64,000 nt of DNA from Schizochytrium sp. CCTCC M209059 (Eukaryota > Sar > Bigyra > Thraustochytrida > Thraustochytriidae): positions 1 through 64,000 of the forward strand of contig KN805373.1 in the NCBI GenBank assembly GCA_000818945.1, written 5' to 3'. The notes beneath the pieces were generated by a model, which was not told the origin of the DNA, made no database searches, and worked only from the letters and a program-made list of their open reading frames with translations. Below, piece after piece: positions 19,669-29,600 of the stretch (position 1 is its first letter; each line of letters opens with the position of its first letter). Both the position numbers and the translations under genes were made by a program.

Positions 19669-20288
19669 TTACGCAAACTGCTTCTTGACCATGATGCTGT
19701 AGAACTCTTCAAAGTTGATCTCGCCGTCGTTGTCGGTGTCGGCGCGCTCAATCATCTCCAGCAACTCGGCATCGGTCATGGTCTCGCCGAGCTCGTGTGC
19801 CACGCGCTTCAGGTTGCGGTGCGAGATCTTGCCCGTGTTATCGTCGTCAAAGAGGTTAAATACCTTCATGATGTCTTCGCGCGAGTCCTTGTCGCTCATT
19901 TTGGCTACATTTATAAGTGCAATACTGTTAGTGATTCGTCTCCTTTATTCTCGTCGTCGTCGCCGCCGCCGCCGCCTCCGCCTTCATCACTTCCGCTTTC
20001 GATATTGATATGCGAGAAGTACTTACCCGTCATCATGTCAAGGAACTCTTCAAAGTCGATGGACCCGCTCCCGTCCTTGTCGATGTCCCCAATCATTTGG
20101 TAAATGGTCTGGTTCTTGGCCTCAAAGCCGAGCGATTGCATGGCAGCCTTGAGCTCCTTGGGATCGATCGTTCCGGACCCATCGGTATCAAACAGGTTGA
20201 AGGCCTCACGGATCTCCTCGATCTCATCCTCGCTAAGTCCGGGTCGGCCCTCCGTGTACTTCTTGTTCTTGCGTTGCGTGCGGCTCAT
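19669..20288 (-). CDS. Centrin (caltractin), two exons
   Basis: This gene is spliced from exon 1 (20027-20288) and exon 2 (19669-19904) into a 165-residue, four-EF-hand Ca2+-binding protein of centrioles, basal bodies and contractile fibres. EF1 (DTDGSGTIDPKE), EF2 (DKDGSGSIDFEE), EF3 (DDDNTGKISHRN) and EF4 (DTDNDGEINFEE) all keep good ligand positions. Splicing joins FEEFLDMMT to AKMSDKDSRED, restoring the MMTAKM linker typical of centrins. The start chosen is the ATG at 20286-20288 (MSRTQRKNKKYTEG). Another in-frame ATG 48 bases upstream would add 16 residues unlike centrin N-termini. The stop TAA lies inside a GTAAGC sequence, so an extra downstream exon is conceivable but not needed. Confidence 0.92.
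19905..20026 (-). other. Spliceosomal intron of centrin (122 bp, phase 1)
   Basis: On the minus strand the donor is G|GTAAGTA and the acceptor is AATGTAG|CC. A CTAAC branch-site sequence lies at plus-strand 19927-19931, about 23 bases before the acceptor. Removing it joins the two EF-hand halves in frame. Confidence 0.92.
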
Positions 20289-20978
20289 TTTGGATTTGGT
20301 TTTTGGTTCCCTGTGACGTTTATTGCATTCATTCATTCATTCATCGCATTCATTCGAGCACGGTGCACATATTGTTTCATAGTACACGTTTGCGCACACA
20401 GGGCGTAAATGTGATAGCAAGCAAGCAAGTAAGCCCCCCCCATCACATCGCGCGCGCGTCGCGTTGGTCGTCGTCGTCGTCAGGCACCATCCGTCAGTCC
20501 AAGGTCATCGATCGGGCCTCGCGCGCCCCCCTATCCTCCCTCGCCGCGGCGCGCGCGGCGCCCCGCGCGGCAACGTCCGCACGGCCCTCTCCGTTTCCAG
20601 CGTGCCAGAACTGGCCATCCATCTGCCCATCTTTCGCCGCCATCATCTCGGCCTCTCCGCTCTCCCCGGGCGCCGCGCGCCGCGCCGCCGCGGGCCTGCT
20701 CTGCGCGCGGCCGCCTGCGCGCTCGCCCCCACGTACCGTGCGTGCGTCTGCCGCGAGCGTGCGTGGGCTGCGCGAGGTCTCGAGTCCTCTGCTGCCTTGC
20801 CTTGCCTCGCCTCGCCTCGCCTTGCCTTGCTTGTTTGGGTTTCTGTTGCAAGAAGTCGAGACGCCCGTTGGCTCGCCCGCCTTAATGGAAAGGCGCCTCC
20901 CCGGGGCGCGTTACGTTACGCCGCCGCCCCGTAAGGTGGTCTCTGCATAAAACCGTTCAACTTGGGCCGAGCCGAGCC

Positions 20979-21020
20979 GGGAGGGAGGGAGAGAGGGAGG
21001 GAGGGAGGGAGGGAGGGAGA
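20979..21020. repeat. (GGGA)n purine tract
   Basis: This is a nearly perfect GGGA tetranucleotide run with one GAGA interruption. Confidence 0.9.
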
Positions 21021-21080
21021 TGGTATGGTCGAGCGTGAACGTCCTCACGCACGCATCACTAGCCAGTAGGCCAGCTGGCC

Positions 21081-21160
21081 AGCAAGCAACGCAAAGCAAC
21101 GCAAAGCAACGCAAAGCAACGCAAAGCAACGCAAAGCAACGCAAAGCGACGCAAAGCAAA
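21081..21160. repeat. Decamer tandem array, GCAAAGCAAC x about 8
   Basis: Eight contiguous 10-bp units run from 21081; the first and the last two have single-base variants. The period is close to one DNA helical turn. Confidence 0.95.
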
Positions 21161-21385
21161 AAGAAAGGAAAAGCGAAGCAAAGCAAAGCAAAGCTGAGCA
21201 GAGCAGAGCAGAGCGAGCGAGCGCCAGTTTGCTCGCTCCAGTTTAACTTTTCTTTGCAGATCTCAGCGAGCGAAAGGGTACTTGACGGTGAAAGTTTCCG
21301 CAGGAGCATGGAAAAAGAGAAATGGGCACTGGGCCTTGGGACAAGAGGTGTGAAAAGATGTCAAAGGCCCAAATCATTCTTGTTT

Positions 21386-21397
21386 TTTATTTTTATT
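21386..21397 (-). terminator. Polyadenylation signals of SMU1
   Basis: Two AATAAA motifs on the minus strand (21386-21391 and 21392-21397) lie 74-85 bases after the stop. Confidence 0.5.
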
Positions 21398-21470
21398 CTT
21401 TATAAAAAAACTTACAACACGCGGCACGGCGCAAGTCGCGAGAGAAACCCACAGAAAGAAAGACGTGCAA

Positions 21471-23234
21471 TCAGGAATCTCGCAGGAGCCGGAGTCGACC
21501 GCCAGCGAGAATAGCAGCGACACGTGCATGAGCAGCGATCGGCGAGTGCACAAGTCCCAACGTCTCGATAATGTCTTGCTCACCTTCGCTTCGTAGAGGC
21601 ACTGAACGAGGCTCCGGGGCAGCGGCTCGAATGCGAGAGACGTCCGCAGAGGCGAGGTCGATGGATTCCTTGCCGCGACTAGCCCAGTCGTAAATGTACA
21701 GCTGCCCGTCCTCTGCTGCGGCGCAAATGCGCGAAGGCTTGTCTTGTGCGCAGCAGCTAATCGTGAAGCGAGTGCGATCGTTCGGACACGTGAGGTCAAC
21801 TCTTGCAAAAGTCATTTTTTCCCCTTGCGCAGGCCCCACCAGCAATGAGAGCCTAGCCGATTGCGCGCAAGCGACCAGCACAGGACGCCCTCCGCCCCAT
21901 GCACACGTGTCAAGGCTACTCACGGGTCCATCGAGCGTGAATTCAATCACAACTTGCGCTGAGCGCGCATCCCAAACAATTACCTTGTGGTCGCTGGACC
22001 CTGCAGCGACGTGGGCATCGTCGTCCGCCAGAAAGCACACCGCATTGACCTGAGCTTGCGGCCCGCGTAGCGTTTGGATCGCATTGCCAGTCTCAGCGCT
22101 GAAAATTCTTACCGTATGGTCTCCGCCGCCCGTCACAATCCGATTTCCTGTCGAAGAAAATCGCACGCAGTTCACAGGCACCTTGCCGTGCGCACGCTTG
22201 ATACGCGTTACGCGCTTGCCACTCGCAACATTCCACACAATCACAGTTCCATCGAGACTTGAGCTGGCGAGATACTTGCCGTCGCGACTCCAATCGAGAC
22301 CGAGAACAGCCTTTTTGTGCATCATAATGTCATTCTCTTGCTGATACACCAGGTCTTTGCGCAAGACCCCACGCGCAAGGTCATAAATCTCGATGAAACC
22401 GTCAGCGGTTCCCGTAGCAATACTCTTTCCATCCCACGAAATGCATGCCGCATTCAGTGTTACATCCTGGCCCATTTCAATCTTTGCATATGCCTCAAGC
22501 AACCTTTTCTTGCCCTCGGACTCAAGCTGGTTTGCATCGATATCGTCATTGCCGACCCCGAGAAGGCCTCGCTTTCGCGCGCGTTTTAGCTGTGCCGCAA
22601 GCGTATCTTGGCTGCCAGAGAAAAGAGAAGGCGAACGACGTTTTCGTTTCTTGCTATCCTTGCGCTTGCGCTCCCCGTCGCCATCCTTGTCCTTGGCCTC
22701 GATGCTGTCCAGCTCTCCTCGAAAAGCGAGGGCTTGACCCAGCAGCTGAAGAAGCTGTGAGGGTCCCGCTTCCGTCAAACACGCGCACACACTCCGCGCT
22801 AGCGTACTCAGCGCGCGAGCGCGCTCCCCTTTCGCAAGCTGATCGCGTTGCCGACGCGCCGCGCTGTGCCGATTGTGGACCAAATTTTGTAACTTGTCAA
22901 AACGAGCCCCATTCTCTTTCTTCAAAGCTTCGAGATCTTCGCTGTCGCGCAAAATCTCCTTGGCTGCACTTTCCTCGCCACGTTCTACGAGGTCCGCGAG
23001 AATCTCCTCGTACAGGCTCCACATGACACTACGAGGGAGCTGGCACTGGTTGAGGCTGGAGAGTAAGGTGGCCCAATCCTTTGCTTCGATCAATGCGCCA
23101 ATCTTCGTCACGTCCGGGACAACATTCAAACGCACGTCTGCCTCGCTTTCAAGCGTGCGCGCTGTCTTCTCCAAACCGCTCTCCCTGAGGAACTGGAGCA
23201 CCACGCGGAGCACTTCGTTGGCGTCGACCTCCAT
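21471..23234 (-). CDS. SMU1: SMU1 spliceosomal WD40 protein
   Basis: This 587-residue protein starts with a LisH motif (about residues 5-38, VLRVVLQFLRESGLEKTARTL) and a CTLH region (about 40-100). A Ser/Arg/Lys-rich linker (KRKDSKKRKRRSPS) leads to a C-terminal WD40 propeller (about 270-587). The first blades (TGTADGFIEIYDLARG, LRKDLVYQQEN, IMMHKKAVLGLDWSRDG) follow SMU1 closely. SMU1 pairs with RED/IK in the spliceosomal B complex, so it acts in nuclear pre-mRNA splicing. A splicing-factor pair (HTATSF1 and SMU1) in a window with one visible intron shows the machinery is retained. The first ATG (23232-23234) is used; the frame extends only to a GTG. The final blades are degenerate but present. 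Confidence 0.9.
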   Translation of the reverse strand: MEVDANEVLRVVLQFLRESGLEKTARTLESEADVRLNVVPDVTKIGALIEAKDWATLLSSLNQCQLPRSVMWSLYEEILADLVERGEESAAKEILRDSEDLEALKKENGARFDKLQNLVHNRHSAARRQRDQLAKGERARALSTLARSVCACLTEAGPSQLLQLLGQALAFRGELDSIEAKDKDGDGERKRKDSKKRKRRSPSLFSGSQDTLAAQLKRARKRGLLGVGNDDIDANQLESEGKKRLLEAYAKIEMGQDVTLNAACISWDGKSIATGTADGFIEIYDLARGVLRKDLVYQQENDIMMHKKAVLGLDWSRDGKYLASSSLDGTVIVWNVASGKRVTRIKRAHGKVPVNCVRFSSTGNRIVTGGGDHTVRIFSAETGNAIQTLRGPQAQVNAVCFLADDDAHVAAGSSDHKVIVWDARSAQVVIEFTLDGPVSSLDTCAWGGGRPVLVACAQSARLSLLVGPAQGEKMTFARVDLTCPNDRTRFTISCCAQDKPSRICAAAEDGQLYIYDWASRGKESIDLASADVSRIRAAAPEPRSVPLRSEGEQDIIETLGLVHSPIAAHARVAAILAGGRLRLLRDS

Positions 23235-23639
23235 TCTGATGGGTCGACTTATTGTACAGCTCACTCGTCCGCCTCCTGTTCAGGCAGCGCCGCGGCCGAC
23301 GAAGGGGCAGGTGGGCGGCCGAATAGCGAGCGAGCGAGTGGGCGAGCGAGCCGATGCACGGAACGCTCTTCTTACTGCAACACAGCAGTCGAAGTTCTGA
23401 TTGAGCTCATCGTCCCAGATGACGGCCACTCATACCTTTTATTGTTCAAGCTAGACCTTTGTAGACGTCACAATCATAAAAACGCTTTGTTGGCGCTCGG
23501 GCATCTGATTCTGCTGCAGGCCAAGGCCTAGAGGCGAAAACGAGGACCTCCGAATCGTGACAAGATTCATGATATTGTGAACAAAACAATGAAAAACAAA
23601 CATAAAAGATAATTTTCGGTGGACCGAGCGTGGCCTTCC
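23235..23639. other. Spacer between giant membrane gene and SMU1
   Basis: This is the SMU1 upstream region (GAGC/GGCG-rich near 23310-23350) and the 3' flank of the giant gene, with an AATAAA on the minus strand at 23438-23443. No gene is supported. Confidence 0.55.
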
Positions 23640-26600
23640 TTACACATCAATGTTACGACCGCTGCCGCCAACAAAGCTCGGGTTACGACTGGAAACTTCC
23701 GAAATCTGGCTGCGATTGCCAGAGAAGAAATTGCTTCCGAGAGAAGCGTCGTACTCGTCAATGCCGCGGAACTCATTGTATCCATCGTCATCGTTTGCAT
23801 CAACAAAGACGGCCGGCGCAACTTGGCCATCACGTACCGACGGGTACGACGAGAACGAATTGTGCTGCACCGCACGGATTCGCGAAACAGGACGCACGCT
23901 GTTGCGAAGAAGAAATGCAGAAGGCCAGCGACCCTCGACGAGCTTGGGACACACACCGTGCTTGTCAAGTCGGTTGCGAACCTGCCAGGTGCGGTCATTG
24001 AGCGCAGCGCGAACCATGCGAAAGACGTAAAACTCGGTGCATAAGAGCATGAAGATGCCGCCAATCAAGACTGCTGAAGTGCCTTCGATGACTGCCACCA
24101 CATCAAAGCAAAGGGCATCTTCCTCCGAGAGACCAATAAATAAAAGTGGCTCCACAATGTACTCGCAAGCATCTCCCGTGCCAGACTCGACAATGAATTG
24201 TGCCAGCTGCGACACCTCGAGAGCAGCGGCAACAATTGCAACGAGCAACACCAAAAGAGCCTCATATGCAGCCACAATCTCCGCCAAGAAGAGTAGTGAG
24301 CGTTGCTCGCGCTCGTGCAGCGGCACGTAGAGGAGAACAAGTAGCAGCAGGCAGAGAATAATGGGCGCCACCAGCGTGAAAAGAACGTAGACAATCTGCA
24401 AGAAAGCAACCGCCAGCTGCGCCACAGCGTCATCGCTCGGAATGCCTTCACTGATGGCCGTGGCGATTCCCACAGAGGTGTAGCTACGGCGTTGCAGCTC
24501 GGGTTGCAAGACACCAATCATTGCGCCTGCGATGCCCTTGTAGGTAAAGGAGATGAGGTTGAGAAAAGATCCCACAAGGATCAAAAGTCCCGAAACACAC
24601 ACCAGGCCACCCGCCGCAAGCTTAGCGCCCGGGCTGAAGCCATACAAAAGGTTGCGCTCGTCTGGGACGAGAAAGACGTGGCGGTGCAGCGCCTGTTTGG
24701 CGACGGCAATAGGCTCCGTGTTGAGATCATTAAGCCTGTCCTCGAGATCCTCATCCTGCGCAATTACGCTGCGATGCTTGGCAATCATGTACTGATTCAC
24801 CACGAGGGCAAGCATCGTTGCAATCACAAACAGGTAGATGCTGAGACCTGGCTCAACAATGACGTCTACAATGAAGACGTCGTCTGGCAAGAAGTCGAGC
24901 TGCGCAACATATGTCGAGGTAATGTAAAACCGAAAGGCCACCTGTAACATCACCAGAACGTAGGCATCAATGAGACTCCACTTGCCCAGCAAATCGAGGA
25001 CCTCGAGCATGCTACCGCGACGTTTGTGGCTCAGGAGCGTTGGCGGCGTGAACCACGCCACCAGAAGCAAGACCGACTTGGTGTGCGGCCATGCGCCCGA
25101 GGCAACGAAGATGATGAGCGCCAGCGGGTATGTACCGGCGTTCCACATATCATTGATTGAGGAGGCCAGCGTAAACTGAAGAATCGGCAGCGACTGCGTG
25201 GTGTCACCAGCAATGCTCATCGTGAGCTTGACCGTGGCGCCAACCGTTCCAATGTTGGCGGCGATAAAAAGTGCCACGGCAACAAGAATGAAAAAGGGCA
25301 CCGCAAATTTGGGAATGGTCGAGACCAATGGGTGCCGAAACATTGACGAGAGGCGTCGTTCCACAAGAAGAAGATCGTCGCCCTTGCCGGAGAGATCACC
25401 ATGATTCTTTTCTTGCAGGCGATGGAAAGCCAGATACATGAGTTGGTTCCGCCTGCGTGCGTGGAGAGGCATCAGAAAGAGGCCCGCAGCAATGGCACCT
25501 CCCAAAATGCCCACTCCGACGTACCCCATAAGCGAGGCTGCATCTGTGAGCTCCTGCTTCTCGAGAGGATCAAAGGTGAACTCAATGCCCGTGCACTCGC
25601 GGCGGGCCGTCGCAATGGCCAGATCGACGTATTCCTGGGCGTCACTTTGGCCTGCAAGGGCGGTCACCGCCTGCACAATCGTGTTGAAACCCGCCGTGAG
25701 ATCTGCGGACGCACGATCATCCGTGATGGCACCTGCATCCTGCAAGGTCTCCAGCATGGGCGACGTGCACTCGCCCTCACAGCGAGCGGTCAGACGCACC
25801 TGTTCCGCGGTAAAGTTGAAATCTTGAATGCGCAGGCCCTCTTCGTCAAAGATGGACAAAAGGCAAGGAACGTTGCTCGGCTTGTAGTACAGATCGAGCA
25901 CATTGCCCAGACGCAAATCGAGAAACTGTTGAATATCTATGCGATGGAGCAGGTCCAGGCCAAAGTCCAAATCCGTCAAACGCATGCCCATGCGAAGCTC
26001 GTTCTTCACAAAGCGTGTCTCTTCGAGGGCGCGGCTCTGGCCATGCACGAGCGAACGGTCTTGGTGTTCATGCTCCTCTTCAAAGAAGGAGGCGGATGAA
26101 GAAACAGAGACATCGTTGCTACCGCCACCACCGGCGCCAGGGGCCTCAGGAAGCTGGCGGCGCCGTCTGCCACCGCCGCTCTTTTCGACGAAAAGATCAT
26201 CGAATTCGTACGTGAGCGCAAAGGAGATCTCCAGAGCGCCTCGCGTTGTAAACGCAGTAGTTGTCGTGTACGGGTCTTTATACGTGTAGTCGGTCGTGTC
26301 AAAGAGGCGCAGTTTGGTGACCTCGGCGGCTCCCTCGGCGCCCGTGCCAAGTCCTTCGAATTTAAAGTCGCCCACATACCACGTTGCCAGACCGAGACTG
26401 AGGCCATTATAGTACAGCTCGGTTGCGTTGAAGAGATCAAAGACACCCACTTTGACATTGTTCACATATCGATCGAGCATCTTGTTGATATTGATGGAAG
26501 ACACCGGATTAAGTAGGTCAATCTGAATGAGCTCCTTCATCCGAGGCGGAAATGTTGAGGCGGAAAAGTTCATGAAGCGGCCCGTCACATTATAGTCCGG

Positions 26601-29600
26601 GTACTCGACACCTGTACAGTCCTCCTTGAGCTTGGCCTCGCTCACAATCGAGTCAAGTTCTGCATTGATCAAATCGCGCACGGGACCCTGCGTAAAGTTG
26701 GGCACTTGCTTGCGGAAGACGGCGACCAAGAGCTCGACGAGAAGTTCCACGACATCCCTGGCTTCTTGCGAGAGGAAACTACCGTTGGTGGTAATGTCAG
26801 GTCCGTAGACGTCGGGAACGTACGCCTGGAATTGTGGGACAAAGAAACCTCCCTCGTACATGAGGCGTTTGATGGTGCAGTTGAAGGCATCGGCGCGAAT
26901 ACCAAACGAGTTGGTGGTCTCGTTAAAGTAAATGATCTCGCCCATTTGGACAAGAGATAGGTCTGTCTGGTTTACGGCCGCGGCGAAGAGCGCTTCGAGC
27001 GAGACGTTGCCGAGCCGGAGGACAACGTCAACATCGTCGTGGAGAACATCATCCGGCCCAGCCGAGGCGTTAAAGACGATAGCCGCTGTCTCGAGCTCAA
27101 AACCAAAGTTGAGCTCCATCAGATTTTCACCCCACTCAAAGGTGTGCTGTGTTGTGAACTTGGCCTCATCTCCCTCGTCGCTCGTGTACGGCTTGAGCAC
27201 GTCCACGTTAGTGAGACGGTCGACGTTTCGCACTACAATATCCTTGAGCTTGAATTTGAAACCTGGAATCAGACCTTCCGTGTCTGGCTCGTAGTTGTAC
27301 GAGCTCATGTCCAGGCGGAGGGTGGTGCTGTTGTCCACCTCAAGCTCAAAGACCTTGTACAGCGGGTCGAGGATCGACGGATAACGCGGATCTGCCACCG
27401 TGCGCGCGAGGTCCTGCAGCGTGAGCTGCAGCGACTCCGCCGTGATGGAGGCCGAGAGTGCAGCAATGTATGCATTGTTCTCGCCCGTCAAATCATACAC
27501 GGGCTCATTGTTGACCACAGGGCGCTCCCACGAGGCCGGATCGTCGCCACGCGGGTTCGGCTGCTCCGTAGTTCCTTGGCGCAGAAAGTCGCTGATATCG
27601 CCCAGACTCGGTAGCGGAAGCGCCGAGGCAAAAATCGTTCCGTTGAGCGGGTCCGTCTGGGTCAGACACTCGCTTCGCGTGTACGGAGGGTCGAATTCTG
27701 TGTTGAACAACTTGATCGTCTCGTTCTGGACGCGATCGATGACGTAGTTGAGAAAATACTCGATCGTGTCCTGGTACTCGTTGGTCTGGAGCTTTTGGTT
27801 CCAGGCCTCGAAGGCAGCGCCAATACGATAGGCGGTAAATTGCTGTGGACCGTTCGGGAAGACAAAGCCATACGTGTAGTCGTTGACGTTGATCTCAAAC
27901 TGGTCGAGCGAATGCGACTCGAGCACGGCCAGCAGACACTGAAGCGTGAGCAAATTGCCGATTTCGGACTGAAACACCTCGTTCTTGAGCACTTCAAGAC
28001 CCAAGACGCCGGAAAATTCGAGCTGCAGCTCGAGACGGATGGCAAAGTCCTCGTCGGCCCACTTTTGGCCCGAAACGGAGGCATCGAGCGAGATTGGGAG
28101 CTCGAAGCCGAGGTAGCCAACTTGGGCAACACTGCCGTTTTGAAGATTGACGGTGCCGTCGCCCCAGGTAAACTCAAAGTTCATCGCGTAGTCGTCCGTG
28201 GGCGCAGGCTGCAGCAGAAAGCGCCAGATCGAGTTGAGATCTGTGACGCGGAAGGGACCCACATCGATGACGAAAATGTCCCCGCCGTATTGCTCCGAAA
28301 CAAGAATCGTCGGGAAAGCCTCCCAGGTGCCATCGGACGGGTTCTCAAAAATGTACGCCGAATCCGGATCGTTGTTGATGGCGCCGTCTGGACGGTCGAA
28401 GACCAGGTATCGAAGCGTCGCCTGAATGAGCGCGTTGATGTCAACCGAGTTGCGGAGAATTGGGTCACCGCCAATGAGGTTGTCGACGAGGTTCTTGACC
28501 GCATCGATCGCCAGCGTGTCGGTGAGGTTGAAGAAGCGATCGTTGCCCGCGTACGTGAGGGGCACGTACGAAGGGCACACGGGCGGCGCGTCAACAAAGA
28601 CAGTGTTATCGAGGTAATCGTTAAGCTGCGGGCGGACGTAATTCTCCAGAATATACGGAAAGTCGTTGGCAAAGGTTGGCTTGAACAGCGTGTTGACCAC
28701 GTCCATAACGTCGAGAACGAGGGCGTTGAGGTCAAAAAAGTTGACGACGGAGAAGTCCTCGAGCAGGTCGGCCGATCCCTGGAGACCGCTGACGCGGAAA
28801 TGGTCAAAGGTAGTGAAAGCACAGCGCAAGACGTCCATTCCTGCAAAATTCTCGCCCACGAGCTGTCCGACCTGGAGCGCAAAGAGTTTATCCTGCTGGA
28901 AAAGCTGGTATGAGGTGATCTCCATCTCGAGGCCTTGAAAGCCGATGCCGGTGCCAAAGGTGAAACGTTCCAGCGTCGTTTTGCTCGTCTTCATCCAGTC
29001 TCCAGGCCGCATTTCAATGTCCCATGTCAGATCAAAGCGAAAGTTGGCAAGACGGAGATTGGTCACTGCAGTGTGTTCATATGGAGTGCCAAACTGGTCA
29101 GGATTGGCGAAACCGTTGTCGAAGATCTGAAAGTTGTCAAACTTGTTGATGTCGGTGAGCCGGAAGCCGATGAGCCGGAGCGAGTTTCGCGTGATGAGTT
29201 CACCAAATTCCGCCATGGGATAGTCATCGAGCTCAAAGTACTCCTTGAGGTCCGCAATCTCGTAGACGCCCGTGCCGTCGGTGAGAATGCTGACCACCTC
29301 GTTTATGACGAGGTCGTTGTGGAAGCCCGTCTCGCTTGACTCTCCGCCAAGGTAGTCGTTGAGCCCAACGGAGATGGCCTCGAAAATTTCGTTTGTGCGA
29401 AGGCTGGCCCAGGTGTTCGGGTCCTCGAGGTTCGGCAGGCGGCCCGGGTTGAGGGCCTCGTCCTGCTCGAACTCAGTGCGCCCACGAAGACCGGCAGCCT
29501 TGTAACCGGCGATATCGTTTGAGATCTCCGCGATGAATTCGTTGCCTGGACCCAGCGAGCCGTTGTCTGCGTACGCGGAGTTGCGAGCGAGGTTGCACAT

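Larger units (their letters stand above)
20289..21470. other. Spacer between centrin and SMU1 with CpG-rich block and repeats
   Basis: A CpG-rich block (about 20515-20770) upstream of centrin is followed by GGGA repeats (20979-21020), a decamer array (21081-21160) and AAGC/GAGC repeats to about 21230. Two overlapping AATAAA pairs on the minus strand (21386-21397) are likely SMU1 polyadenylation signals. No gene is supported. Confidence 0.55.

Noticed and set aside
27795..28913. 372-codon plus-strand frame inside the giant membrane gene
   Set aside because: Antisense shadow; the sense frame is the one with signal peptide, repeats and membrane spans.
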